In this document: positions 17,402 to 25,985 of the stretch, piece after piece | Layout of the letters: each line of letters starts with the position of its first letter | Position numbering within the stretch: the first letter of the stretch is position 1 | Assembly: GCA_045106645.1 (NCBI GenBank) | Contig: JBGCEY010000032.1 | Span: 13,392-77,391 of the forward strand | Length of the DNA: 64,000 nt | Direction of reading: 5' to 3' | From: Ilumatobacter_A sp045106645 | GTDB lineage: Bacteria > Actinomycetota > Acidimicrobiia > Acidimicrobiales > Ilumatobacteraceae | Program-made: the position numbers and the translations under genes | The notes under the pieces: generated by a model | The model's database searches: none | Told to the model about the DNA's origin: nothing | What the model saw: the letters and a program-made list of their open reading frames with translations, nothing else

Positions 17402-18859
17402 TCACGGTGCCACGACCCGGGTGACCGGCTTGGAGCCGATATCGCCATTCACCCAGCCACCGATGATCATCGAGAACAGGCCAGCTCCGCCGCCCGCATA
17501 GGCAAGCATGAGTCCACCCGGCCGAAACTTCGGGAGCGATGGCGCATCAGCGAATGCTTCGGGAAGTCCCTCCTCGATCCCGCCAGCTCCGCGGGCGAGT
17601 TCGCTGCCCGGCTGGTTGAGGTGCTCGCTGATCCCTGTCACGATCCGTTCGCGATCCCAGCCAGCCTCGGCGAACACACGAGCGTGCTCCGGGCCCATCA
17701 CGACAATGACGTCGAAGGCCATGATGAGCTTGTGGTGGTTGACCGCCTGGAGCTTGTGGGCAAACGAGCGAGCGAGGGACTCGGGTGTTCGTGAAATCTG
17801 ATCGACGAGCACGTGAGGTGCCTCACCTGCGAACACCGTGAGTGCGTCCACATCGTCGTCGATGCCGTGTTCGCCGGCAAGGCGTCCGTATGGCGAAGTG
17901 TCGTCGGCTTCGGCGAAGCAGAACGAGATCTTGGCCGGACTCCCGTGGGTCCCTCGGTCCACCTCGCCGGGTCGTCCGCCACCGAAGTTGCGGACCACGA
18001 GTTGGAGCGCCCGGCCGATGGTGAGGTTGGCACGGTTGCCCTGTCCGAGTGCGTTGGCGCCGGAGTTCATGCCAATGGCGCGTGTTCCCGGCCCGCTACA
18101 CACGATCACTGGCCCGACGGGCATCGTGGTGGCGAGCAAGCCGTGCATGTTGAATTCTTCGTTGCATGCGGCTTCGACAGCGGTGAGCACCCAGGGCAGA
18201 TACTCGGGCTTGCATCCGGCCATCACCGCGGCGACGGCGACCTTCTCGACCGAGATTTCGGCGAGGTCCGGTGGCACGGTGGCGACGATGTCGCTTGCAG
18301 CTCGAGGAGTGCCCTCGAGCATTGCCATGACCCGTTCCTCGGTCGGTGGCACGACGGGTAACCCGTCGGTCCAGCCGCGGTTGAACATCATCTCCATCTC
18401 GTCTTCGGCTTCGGCCACCTCGACGCGACGCGACGACAGCGTGCTCGCACCGAAGCGCACACGGAGCGCGTCGACGAGATCAGGATCCACCGACATCGAT
18501 CCGCAGCCCGGACGCATGGCGGGAAGCTCTGGCCCGAGGCCGTCGAGCCCGGTCACGGACTCCCATTCGGCCCTCGACCAGCCAACGGTTCGAGCGACCT
18601 CGACACCGGCTTCGACCCGAATCACCGTGGGAACGGTCTCGACGTCGTGATGCCAGCTGATGGCCAGATCCGAGTCTGCAACGGCGGCAGGATTGCCGGG
18701 GAAGCCAGGGTCGTCCTGCACATAGACATGGGTCTTGGCACCGGCTGCAACTTGAGCGAGAACCGGCACCACCATGCAGCAGGTCTCGCATTCCTGCTTG
18801 ACGATGATCACGATGCCATCGGGGAGCTGGGGTGGCGTTGAGGTGGCGGGCGTGCTCAT
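17402..18859 (-). CDS. thioredoxin-like two-domain partner of the UGSC protein
   Basis: The 485-residue protein opens with a thioredoxin-like domain (about 1-110): IVIIVKQECETCCMVVPVL puts Cys24 and Cys27 in a CxxC arrangement with an extra Cys28, followed by VPTVIRV, the cis-proline region. A larger domain (about 150-480) has MFNRGWTDGLPVVPPTEERV, VAAVMAGCKPEYLP, GPVIVCSGPGTRAIGMNSGANALGQG and a glycine-rich C-terminus. I recognise the second domain only as one found beside UGSC (seleno)proteins. Its ATG overlaps the hydrolase stop as ATGA, and the selenoprotein starts 79 bp after its end. It may pass electrons to or from the selenoprotein; that is inference. Confidence 0.7.
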   Translation of the reverse strand: MSTPATSTPPQLPDGIVIIVKQECETCCMVVPVLAQVAAGAKTHVYVQDDPGFPGNPAAVADSDLAISWHHDVETVPTVIRVEAGVEVARTVGWSRAEWESVTGLDGLGPELPAMRPGCGSMSVDPDLVDALRVRFGASTLSSRRVEVAEAEDEMEMMFNRGWTDGLPVVPPTEERVMAMLEGTPRAASDIVATVPPDLAEISVEKVAVAAVMAGCKPEYLPWVLTAVEAACNEEFNMHGLLATTMPVGPVIVCSGPGTRAIGMNSGANALGQGNRANLTIGRALQLVVRNFGGGRPGEVDRGTHGSPAKISFCFAEADDTSPYGRLAGEHGIDDDVDALTVFAGEAPHVLVDQISRTPESLARSFAHKLQAVNHHKLIMAFDVIVVMGPEHARVFAEAGWDRERIVTGISEHLNQPGSELARGAGGIEEGLPEAFADAPSLPKFRPGGLMLAYAGGGAGLFSMIIGGWVNGDIGSKPVTRVVAP

Positions 18860-19737
18860 GCGAGGAACTCCAGAATGAGGTTGTTGACAGCCGTTGGATC
18901 TTCGAGATGCAGGAAATGAGCCAGGCCATCCAGGATCTCGATGGTGGCGGTGTCATCGACCATGGCGCGAGCGGACTCGGCGACCTCTGGGCCGATGCAA
19001 CCGTCGTTGCGTCCGTGGAGGTACAGCAGTGGCTGTGGAGGAGCGAGTGACCCGGCGGCCTGCACATCGGCGAACTCGTCACGGACCCCGACCCCGCCGA
19101 GGGTTGCGCGGTAGTACCCGATGGCGGCCGAGAGATTCGCGGGCTCGCGCAGCGAATCCTTCACGTGAGCGAGGTCGACAGCCGCCTCGTAGCCGGGGGA
19201 CCAATCCGCCCAGATCATGTCGATGAATGCGAGGTCATCCGCCGGCACCACGAGGTCGGCGAGCGGGTGCTGGAAGAAGAACATGTACCAACTCTTCTTG
19301 AGTTGCTCGGTGTTCGTCGCGAACGCGAGACCCATCGACCCCGCTGGTGGAACAGCGAGCGCCACGACCTTTGCCCATCGGTCGGGGGCAAACGCTGCGG
19401 CGCTGTAGACGATCGATGCACCCCAGTCGTGGCCCACCAGCACGGCCCGGTCGTCGCCGTCGAACGCGTCGTGCAGCGCAATGAGGTCCATTGCGCTCGC
19501 TCCGGTCTGCACACATCCGTCGGCGGGAACGTCGCTGGGGGCATAGCCGCGAAGGAAGGGCGCAGCGACGCGAAAGCCAGCGGCTTCGAGCGCTGGCATC
19601 AAGAACCGCCAGGTGTGAGCCGTGTCGGGGAATCCGTGTGCACACACGACGAGTGCTCGGCTGGTGTCATCGATCGAATCCGACACGAGGCACTCGATGC
19701 CGACTCCGTTGCTGTCAACGCGACGTTGGGAGGTCAT
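18856..19737 (-). CDS. epoxide-hydrolase-like alpha/beta hydrolase
   Basis: The 293-residue protein has the alpha/beta hydrolase signature of epoxide hydrolases and haloalkane dehalogenases: HGFPD oxyanion motif at 34-38, nucleophile Asp104 in VGHDWGAS, a lid domain rich in aromatics (SWYMFFFQHP), LYLHGRNDG and a catalytic His in GLAHFLHLEDP near the C-terminus. An Asp rather than Ser nucleophile favours epoxide or halide chemistry over an esterase. The ATG at 19737 (MTSQRRVDSNGV) was chosen over upstream starts because the protein-like sequence begins there. It leads the operon with the thioredoxin-like and UGSC genes, coupled by ATGA, suggesting a shared substrate pathway. Confidence 0.75.
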   Translation of the reverse strand: MTSQRRVDSNGVGIECLVSDSIDDTSRALVVCAHGFPDTAHTWRFLMPALEAAGFRVAAPFLRGYAPSDVPADGCVQTGASAMDLIALHDAFDGDDRAVLVGHDWGASIVYSAAAFAPDRWAKVVALAVPPAGSMGLAFATNTEQLKKSWYMFFFQHPLADLVVPADDLAFIDMIWADWSPGYEAAVDLAHVKDSLREPANLSAAIGYYRATLGGVGVRDEFADVQAAGSLAPPQPLLYLHGRNDGCIGPEVAESARAMVDDTATIEILDGLAHFLHLEDPTAVNNLILEFLA

Positions 19738-19905
19738 CTCGTGAACGTAATCCCGCTCGGCGAGTGCATCGCCATCGGGTCGATGGGCGGCACGGACGCG
19801 CATTGCGACGAACTTCACAGCCGTTGCCTTTCGACCATCGCTCGGTCCGCCGCCTAGTGTTCGCACATCGGCGATTCATCTGTCACGGGGGCTGGTGCGA
19901 CCAGC
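19738..19905. promoter_or_regulatory. divergent gap upstream of the selenoprotein operon
   Basis: About 168 bp separate the hydrolase start (minus) from the metallohydrolase start at 19906 (plus). This is the only plausible place for the promoter of the hydrolase-thioredoxin-UGSC operon. I see no strong operator repeat in it. Confidence 0.4.
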
Positions 19906-20760
19906 ATGAGCGCGTCGTTCCACGGCGTCCGCGGGTCGACGCCCTGTCACGGACCCGACATCATGCGGTACGGCGGGAACACCTCGTGCGTCGCCATTCA
20001 GATTCCCGGAGCCGATCCGATCCTCCTGGATCTTGGAACCGGCCTGCGCTACTTCGGCGCCCAGCAGCCACAGGGTGTGCCATTTCGAGGCACATGTCTC
20101 GTGTCGCATCTGCACTGGGACCACATTCAAGGCCTGCCGTTCTTCACGCCGCTGCTCACCGACGGCGCCCACGTCACCATCCACGCCCCGATCCAGGACC
20201 ATGACGCCTCGGTGGAGCAGGTGTTCCGCGACACCATCAAGCCGCCGCTGTTTCCGATCGATCTCTCGATGCTGCCGGGCTCGATCGATTTCGATGAAGT
20301 CGCCGACAACGATTTCGTGATCGACGGTGGCCCCGCCGGTGACATCTCGGTCATGTCTCGGCTCATTCCTCACGTCGGATCGACCGTTGGATACCGCATC
20401 GAGTGGAACGGGCACTCAGTGGCCTACCTGAGCGACCATCAGCAGCCGTGTGACGGCTCGATGGAAGCAACCGAGGGAGCGCTTGATCTGTGTCGAGACG
20501 TGGACCTGTTGATCCACGATGCTCAGTATTCAGCCGAAGAGTTCGCCAACAAGTGCGACTGGGGTCATTGCACCGTCGGCTTCGCCGTGTGGCTCGCCGC
20601 CGAGGCCGGAGCGAAACAGCTCGCCTTGTTCCACCACGACCCGTCCCACGACGACGACATGCTCGACGATTTCGTTGCCGAGGCCCGTTTCGATGGTGAG
20701 ACCCGCGGGGTCGATGTGTTCGGAGCTGCCGAAGGCATGACGATCACCATCGGCGGCTGA
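19906..20760 (+). CDS. metallo-beta-lactamase-fold hydrolase (PhnP-like)
   Basis: The 284-residue protein has the zinc-binding HLHWDH motif (His68, His70, Asp72, His73), an N-terminal VRGSTPCHGPDIMRYGGNTSCV segment seen in phosphoribosyl cyclic phosphodiesterase (PhnP-like) and RNase Z-like hydrolases, a later SDHQQP, LLIHDAQYS and a FHHDPSHDDD near the C-terminus. The family cleaves phosphodiester or related bonds; the substrate here is not evident. It is cytosolic, starts with ATG and lies 16 bp before a MauE-like gene on the same strand. Confidence 0.8.
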   Translation: MSASFHGVRGSTPCHGPDIMRYGGNTSCVAIQIPGADPILLDLGTGLRYFGAQQPQGVPFRGTCLVSHLHWDHIQGLPFFTPLLTDGAHVTIHAPIQDHDASVEQVFRDTIKPPLFPIDLSMLPGSIDFDEVADNDFVIDGGPAGDISVMSRLIPHVGSTVGYRIEWNGHSVAYLSDHQQPCDGSMEATEGALDLCRDVDLLIHDAQYSAEEFANKCDWGHCTVGFAVWLAAEAGAKQLALFHHDPSHDDDMLDDFVAEARFDGETRGVDVFGAAEGMTITIGG

Positions 20761-20776
20761 CCGTCCTCGGTCATTC

Positions 20777-21148
20777 ATGATTCCTGTCGTTGCAGCCGTG
20801 CTGCTGGGTGCAGCGTTCGTCGTTGCCGGTGCATCGAAGCTCGCGGCTCGCGACTCGTGGCCGGTTCAAGCTCGCGGGCTCGGTGCCCCGGCGTGGACGG
20901 TGCCACTCGTGCCGTGGACCGAGTTGACGATCGGTGCACTGCTGGTGGTCCAACTGTGGCGTCCGGTCATGGCCGTTGCTGCGGCGCTGCTCCTGGTGGT
21001 CTTCACCGCGCTGCTCGTGGCGAAGATCGCGGCGGGAGAGCGCCCGCCGTGCGCGTGTTTCGGCGCCTGGTCGGCACGGCCGATCGGATGGGGCCATGTG
21101 GCACGCAATGCGGTGCTGCTGGGGCTCGCTGTGGCGGCCTGGTTCTGA
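20777..21148 (+). CDS. MauE/DoxX-like redox membrane protein
   Basis: This 123-residue protein has four hydrophobic segments (about 2-22, 45-62, 64-86, 104-122) and the PPCACFG motif (Cys92, Cys94) before the last helix, as in MauE-like proteins. Those are thought to handle thiol-disulfide exchange in the membrane during maturation of periplasmic proteins. It follows the metallohydrolase by 16 bp, so the two are probably co-transcribed. Function beyond membrane redox is not shown. Confidence 0.75.
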   Translation: MIPVVAAVLLGAAFVVAGASKLAARDSWPVQARGLGAPAWTVPLVPWTELTIGALLVVQLWRPVMAVAAALLLVVFTALLVAKIAAGERPPCACFGAWSARPIGWGHVARNAVLLGLAVAAWF

Positions 21149-21176
21149 CGTTCGATCGTGCCGACCGGAGTGTGGG

Positions 21177-23309
21177 TCAGGTGTTCGACAGGATGAAGGC
21201 GAGCGTTCGCGCTTCGTCGCGCCACGCCTCGTAGCGGCCGGTGGGTCCGCCGTGCCCGGCGCCCATTTCCGTTCGCATCACGATCGGGCGGTGTCCGGTT
21301 CCCACCTCGCGCAGGCGCGCCACCCACTTGGCTGGTTCGTGCACGCTGACTCGCGGGTCGTTCAATCCGGCGGTGACGTAGAGGGCTGGGTAGTCGTCCG
21401 CCACGGTGTTGTCATAGGGCGAATACGCGAGCATCGTCGACGCGTACGGTTCGGACCGGGGGTCGCCCCATTCTTCCCATTCCGTCACCGTCAGCGGGAG
21501 CGAGGGGTCGCTCATGGTGTTCACGATGTCGACGAACGGCACTTCGGCAATCACCGAGGCGAAGAGATCAGGACGTTGGGTCATGCACGCGCCGACCAGC
21601 AGGCCACCTGCGGATCCGCCGCGGATGCAGAGTCGATCCGGCGATGACACACGCTGGGAAATCAGATGCTCGGCGCACGCCAACATGTCGTCAAAGGTGT
21701 GTTGCTTGCGTTCGAGTTTGCCGTCGAGGTACCAGTGGCGGCCGAGTTCGCCGCCGCCACGGGTATGCGCCAGCGCCCATACTGCGCCGCGGTCGAGGAG
21801 GGAGAGTCGACCGACCGAGAACCAGGGGGGCATGGACGCTTCGTAGGAGCCGTACCCGTAGAGACACGTGGGAGCGGAGCCATCGAGCGGTGTGTCGACG
21901 TGGTGTACCAGGTCGACCGGTACCTTCGTTCCGTCGTCAGACGTTGCCCAGGTGCGGCTTGCGACGTAGTTGTCGAGGTCGACGTTCGGAGTGGGGATCT
22001 GGCGGAGCAGGGTGCGTTCGCCGCTGTGAACGTCCTCGTCGTACAGCGTCGTTGGGACGGTCATCGACTGCATGGCGAACCGCAACGTGGTCGACGTCCA
22101 TTCGGGATTCGCTCCGAGGTTCACGTCGTGAGGTTCGCTGCCGAGGTCGATCGACCGTTCGGTGCCGTCGCGGAAGATCACTCGGAGACGTGGCTGAGCG
22201 TTGTGCCACTCGTAGACGACCAGGTGAGATTCGAACGGCTCGACGCCAACGATCCGGCATCCCAGCTCGTGGCCGACCAATTCAGTCCAGGATGCGCTCG
22301 CTCCTGGAGCCTTCCCGCTGCTGGTCGAGGTGGCAGACAAGACTTTGAAGTCGTCCGCGCCGTCCGCATTCGTGACCATCACCAACCGGTCGCCCCAGTC
22401 ATCGACCTGGTATTCGACACCTTCGGCGCGCTCGACGACAGCGCTGGGTGTGGCGGTGGGATCCGACGAGGGGATGAGCAGCACCTCGCTACTCGTCTTG
22501 GAACCGATGTGGATCACGATCCACCGATCGGAACGGGTTTCACCGACTTCCACGAAAAAGCGCTCGTCGTCCTCTTGGTGCACGAGCGCGTCGCTTGCAG
22601 GGTCGGTACCGATCTCGTGACGCCACACTTGGAACGGTCGTTCCTGGTCGTCGGCACGAACGTAGAAGAGCAGCGATCCGTCGGCGGCCCACGCGGTGCC
22701 GGCGTTGCAGACGTCGGCCAGTTGGTCATCGAGGTCGATGTGCGAGCCGTCCTCATCGAAGCGACGAATTCGCATGTCGTAGCGCTCATTGCCTTCGGTG
22801 TCGATCGACCACGCAAACATCGTGTGATCGTGTGATGCATCGAACGCTCCGACGTCGAAATAGTCGCTCGCGCCGGCCCGGTTGGCTTCGATGTTCTCGT
22901 CGAGCAACAGCATGTCGGTGGCGGAGTTCGCCGAGCGGCCTCGATGGTGGCGTGCGTAGCTCTCGCCCTCAGATGTCGACCCCGTGTACCACCAGCCTCC
23001 GTTGAACACCGGCGTGGACTGGTCGGTCTCTTGCACCCGCGACTTGATTTCTTCGAAGATCGACTCGATCAGGTCGGAGTGTGGTTCGAAGAATGCGTCG
23101 GCATGAGAATTCTCCGCATCGAGATAGGCAATGAGTTCGGGGTCCTCCACGTCACGCATCCAGGCGTAGTGGTCAGATGCGGGCCCGGTCGGGCGGTCCC
23201 ACACATGTTCACGCCGCGGTGCACCGGGTGGAGTCGGGAGCAACGGTGCTGACGCGGGCTGGTGGCCGGACGTGACATCGGTCGGAGAGGGCGGGTTCTG
23301 TTCGATCAC
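21177..23309 (-). CDS. ptrB: oligopeptidase B-like serine peptidase (S9A)
   Basis: The 710-residue protein has the prolyl-oligopeptidase layout: a seven-bladed beta-propeller (about 60-420) and a C-terminal alpha/beta hydrolase domain. Catalytic features are visible: Ser in RGGSAGGLLVG, Asp in LNDPRVSVHEP, His in MGAGHGGPTGRYE. The N-terminus (YAWMRDVEDPELIAYLDAEN) and the EVPFVDIVNTM, TVTEWEEWGDP segments match oligopeptidase B, which cuts peptides after basic residues. It is cytosolic. Length fits the family (about 690-710). It converges on the MauE-like gene, and its start is 45 bp from the divergent ferredoxin gene. Confidence 0.9.
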   Translation of the reverse strand: MIEQNPPSPTDVTSGHQPASAPLLPTPPGAPRREHVWDRPTGPASDHYAWMRDVEDPELIAYLDAENSHADAFFEPHSDLIESIFEEIKSRVQETDQSTPVFNGGWWYTGSTSEGESYARHHRGRSANSATDMLLLDENIEANRAGASDYFDVGAFDASHDHTMFAWSIDTEGNERYDMRIRRFDEDGSHIDLDDQLADVCNAGTAWAADGSLLFYVRADDQERPFQVWRHEIGTDPASDALVHQEDDERFFVEVGETRSDRWIVIHIGSKTSSEVLLIPSSDPTATPSAVVERAEGVEYQVDDWGDRLVMVTNADGADDFKVLSATSTSSGKAPGASASWTELVGHELGCRIVGVEPFESHLVVYEWHNAQPRLRVIFRDGTERSIDLGSEPHDVNLGANPEWTSTTLRFAMQSMTVPTTLYDEDVHSGERTLLRQIPTPNVDLDNYVASRTWATSDDGTKVPVDLVHHVDTPLDGSAPTCLYGYGSYEASMPPWFSVGRLSLLDRGAVWALAHTRGGGELGRHWYLDGKLERKQHTFDDMLACAEHLISQRVSSPDRLCIRGGSAGGLLVGACMTQRPDLFASVIAEVPFVDIVNTMSDPSLPLTVTEWEEWGDPRSEPYASTMLAYSPYDNTVADDYPALYVTAGLNDPRVSVHEPAKWVARLREVGTGHRPIVMRTEMGAGHGGPTGRYEAWRDEARTLAFILSNT

Positions 23310-23353
23310 GGTCGAGTCAATGTACGCACCGAGCGCTACGGTCCCTCGCTGTC

Positions 23354-23635
23354 ATGCGTGTCTGGATCGATCAGGACCTCTGTACGGGCGATGGAATCTG
23401 CGTCGACCACTGTGACGATGTTTTCGTGCAGTTGGAGGATGGGATTGCCTACGTGGCCGAAGCCGGGCAGCCATGCAACGATCCAGGTGGATCAGGCAGC
23501 CTCGCTGCGGTGCCCGATCGACACATCGGCGCCGTCATCCACGCTGCGGAGATGTGCCCCGGAGAGTGCATCTTCGTCGAGCTCGACGCCGCTCCCGCTG
23601 ACGCGCTCCCCGGCTCCGATCAGCCCGCCGCCTGA
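23354..23635 (+). CDS. small ferredoxin, probably 3Fe-4S
   Basis: The 93-residue protein begins VWIDQDLCTGDGICVDHC and ends with a CPGECI block. Cys10, Cys16 and Cys68 (followed by Pro69) are placed as the three ligands of actinobacterial [3Fe-4S] ferredoxins, with Asp13 where [4Fe-4S] proteins have a fourth Cys. Extra cysteines at 20, 41 and 72 are unusual; Cys20 stands where such proteins normally have Ala of an AP pair. It would carry electrons to an oxidoreductase or P450. It lies 93 bp before the SufB-like gene on the same strand, with which it may be co-expressed. Confidence 0.82.
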   Translation: MRVWIDQDLCTGDGICVDHCDDVFVQLEDGIAYVAEAGQPCNDPGGSGSLAAVPDRHIGAVIHAAEMCPGECIFVELDAAPADALPGSDQPAA

Positions 23636-23728
23636 CGTCGCTCGCACGGACACCGCTGCGGTCCCACAGGGTCTGGTCGTAGAGTGAAGGAGCCGGTGTA
23701 GCGCCGAGCAGTCGTGGGGAGTGTGGCG

Positions 23729-24742
23729 ATGACCAGTGAGGTTCGTGCGGTCGACGAGCGCGGCGTGGTGTTCTGCGACATGCGCACTGCTCGATCCGAA
23801 CACTCGGATCTGATCGATCGATACTTCGGCACCGCTCTCCCTGCGAGCGACACGGAGTTGCCAGAACGAAGCGTTGATGCGCGGCCGGGTGGAGCCTTCA
23901 TCTACGTTCCGCCGGGGGTGAAGGTCGAGCTTCCCCTCGAAGCGTTCTCACGAACCGACGCAACACCGATTGATCAATTCGAGCGGACGTTGCTGATTGC
24001 CGACGAGGGATCAACGGTCCACTACATCGACGGGTGCTCGGCGCCGAGGTACACCGCTCATCCAACTCACGCAGCAGTCGTCGAGATCATTGTGCAGGAC
24101 AGCGCTCGTGTGTCGTACACCGCCACCCAGAACTGGTCCTTGAACGTCCACAATGCTGCGCGGCGTCGCGCTCGCGTCGCCGCGAATGGTCACATCGAGT
24201 GGATCGACGCCACGCTCGGATCCAATCGCACGGTGCGCGGCCCTGCAGTCGACCTCGTGGGCAACGGTGCGACCTGCAACGTCCTCTCGGTCGCATACGC
24301 GGGCCTGGGGCAGCGACAAGACGTTGGTGTGGAGGTGCGGCACGAGGCTGCTGGGACCGTGTCGACGATTGTGTCGAAGTCGATCTCCAACGGTGGTGAA
24401 ATCAGCAACTCGGCTGCAGTGGTGCACGTGGCCGACGGAGCGAACGGGGTGAGGAGCAACGTGGCGTACGACGTTCTCTCGCTCGGCGCGAACGAGACGG
24501 CCGACGTCGGGCCCATCTCGGTTCTGGGCGCATCGGGTGGCCGCATTGATCACAGCACCACGGTCACCTCCATCGCAGACGAGCAGCGGTTCTACCTCAT
24601 GTCGCGCGGCTTGAGTTCGCAGCAGGCGGTTGCTGCGGTCGTGAACGGATTCATCGCGCCGGTGACCGCTTCGCTTCCAATCGAGTACGCCGTCGAATGG
24701 TCTCGTCTCGTCGACCTTCAGGTGGCCGGAGCCGTTGGATAG
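23729..24742 (+). CDS. short SufB homologue lacking key Fe-S scaffold residues
   Basis: The 337-residue protein matches the beta-helix core and C-terminus of SufB (IYVPPGVKVELPLEAF, HYIDGCSAP, YTATQNWS, GQRQDVGVEVRHEA, STIVSKSISNGGEISN, FYLMSRGLSSQQA). It lacks the N-terminal part of the usual 470 residues. The C-terminal Cys of SufB, in a CDxxL context, is Tyr here (NVAYDVLSL), and the HE pair before AT is HS (IDHSTT). Those residues form the cluster-assembly site at the SufB-SufD interface, so this copy is probably altered in function. The ATG at 23729 was chosen because GGGAG lies 7 nt upstream. It follows a ferredoxin gene. Confidence 0.78.
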   Translation: MTSEVRAVDERGVVFCDMRTARSEHSDLIDRYFGTALPASDTELPERSVDARPGGAFIYVPPGVKVELPLEAFSRTDATPIDQFERTLLIADEGSTVHYIDGCSAPRYTAHPTHAAVVEIIVQDSARVSYTATQNWSLNVHNAARRRARVAANGHIEWIDATLGSNRTVRGPAVDLVGNGATCNVLSVAYAGLGQRQDVGVEVRHEAAGTVSTIVSKSISNGGEISNSAAVVHVADGANGVRSNVAYDVLSLGANETADVGPISVLGASGGRIDHSTTVTSIADEQRFYLMSRGLSSQQAVAAVVNGFIAPVTASLPIEYAVEWSRLVDLQVAGAVG

Positions 24743-24763
24743 CGGTTGCGAGCTCGAGCGGGC

Positions 24764-25540
24764 TCAGACCGTCGCAACGTAGATCGTGCTGCTGGTGAGG
24801 TTGCCGGTGAGCGGGTTCGGGAACGTGACGATCTCGGCGCTTGCCTGACCGAACGAGTTCTGGAGCACCGAGAGGTAGTCGTCGTCGGGCTCGTCGTTCG
24901 ACCAGAGCGAGAAGACCCCGCCGGGCTTCAGGTACGAAGCGAGCAGCCGTGTGCCCCGCTCCTCGTAGAACGCAGCGTTCTTCGGGTCGAGGAGGTGGCG
25001 TGGCGAGTGGTCGATGTCGAGCAGGATTGCGTCGAACGTCGATGGAGCGTTCCCACCCAACTCGAAGCCGTTCGCTGCCAGTTCGAAGAAGTCACCGAGG
25101 ATGAGGTCACAACGGGGGTCGCTGGTGAGGGATTCCCCGAGGGGGACGAGATGACGCTCGTGCCAATCGATCACTGGCGCCAGTGCGTCGACAACTCGCA
25201 GCGACCGGACACGTGGATCATCGAGCGCAGTCTGTGCGGTGTACCCGAGGCCGAGGCCGCCCACGACCACATCGAGCGACTGGTTGGCAGTCGCAGCGAG
25301 GCCCAGCGTCGAGACTGCTTCCTCGCCGTCGGTGATGAGGCTCGACATCAGCCCGTCCTCGCCGATCTTCACCTCGAAGAGGTCGACCTGGAGTGTCGGC
25401 TCCAGGCGGCGCCGCAGGCTGATCTCGCCAATCGGTGTGGCCTGGCGGTCGAGTTCTTCGAAGATCCTGCTCACCACTGGAGCGTACGGACCCAATCGTC
25501 TTGCTGCGATTCCTTGGGTTGTCGAGCCGGGAAATCGCAT
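24764..25540 (-). CDS. spermidine-synthase-like methyltransferase-fold protein
   Basis: The 258-residue protein has the Rossmann-like fold of polyamine aminopropyltransferases: a VVVGGLGLGYTAQTAL nucleotide-binding motif (about 90-105), VRSLRVVDALAPVIDWHERH (acidic end of strand 2), LILGDFFELA, DAILLDIDHSP and LKPGGVFSLWSNDEP. The short N-terminal domain also resembles such enzymes. Similar proteins of unknown substrate are widespread, so true spermidine synthesis is not assured. It converges on the SufB-like gene 22 bp away and diverges from the gene at 25585. Confidence 0.7.
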   Translation of the reverse strand: MRFPGSTTQGIAARRLGPYAPVVSRIFEELDRQATPIGEISLRRRLEPTLQVDLFEVKIGEDGLMSSLITDGEEAVSTLGLAATANQSLDVVVGGLGLGYTAQTALDDPRVRSLRVVDALAPVIDWHERHLVPLGESLTSDPRCDLILGDFFELAANGFELGGNAPSTFDAILLDIDHSPRHLLDPKNAAFYEERGTRLLASYLKPGGVFSLWSNDEPDDDYLSVLQNSFGQASAEIVTFPNPLTGNLTSSTIYVATV

Positions 25541-25584
25541 CCTGGCGCCGATTCGGAGGAGCTCGGTCGGAGTAGCGTGGCATC

Positions 25585-25935
25585 ATGCCGATGCGGACGG
25601 AGTGCAAGCAGTTCGAGTCTCGGTCGTACCCAAACGGGGACACGGTCCGCAAGTGCAACTTGGATCTGGCTCCTGATGCGCCGTGGAGGTGCCCGGAGAA
25701 CTGCTCGAAGTACGAGCGGCGACTCGCAGATGTCGCATGGACCCATGGGACGCTCACCATCGGCGCGACGCCGCCTGAGCCCGCAGGTTTGGATGACGGT
25801 TCGGCCGCAGCGGTGCTCGATGCTGCCGAAGACATCGTGAACGCCATTGGGTCTGATGTGATGGCCGAGGTCGAGGCGGAACGAAACGCCAAGAAGCCAG
25901 GATTCATGAAGCGCATTTTCAAGCGCGGGAGCTGA
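25585..25935 (+). CDS. conserved-looking hypothetical protein with four cysteines
   Basis: I do not recognise this 116-residue protein. Its N-terminal half carries Cys7, Cys24, Cys36 and Cys40 with the segments MRTECKQFESR, RKCNLDL and WRCPENCSKYERR, which could bind zinc or an Fe-S cluster. The C-terminal half is acidic and helical, ending in a basic KKPGFMKRIFKR tail. It starts with ATG 44 bp from the divergent spermidine-synthase-like gene and precedes a pterin dehydratase gene by 50 bp. Confidence 0.7.
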   Translation: MPMRTECKQFESRSYPNGDTVRKCNLDLAPDAPWRCPENCSKYERRLADVAWTHGTLTIGATPPEPAGLDDGSAAAVLDAAEDIVNAIGSDVMAEVEAERNAKKPGFMKRIFKRGS

Positions 25936-25985
25936 CACGACTGCGAACTTGGCGCACCCGGCGCCTCGAGCAATAGGTTCAAGCC

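Noticed and set aside
17047..17448. Reading the minus-strand gene as a truncated 133-residue protein followed by a separate downstream fragment
   Set aside because: The frame continues across the TGA with a UGSC motif and a SECIS-like hairpin, so recoding explains it better than a broken gene.
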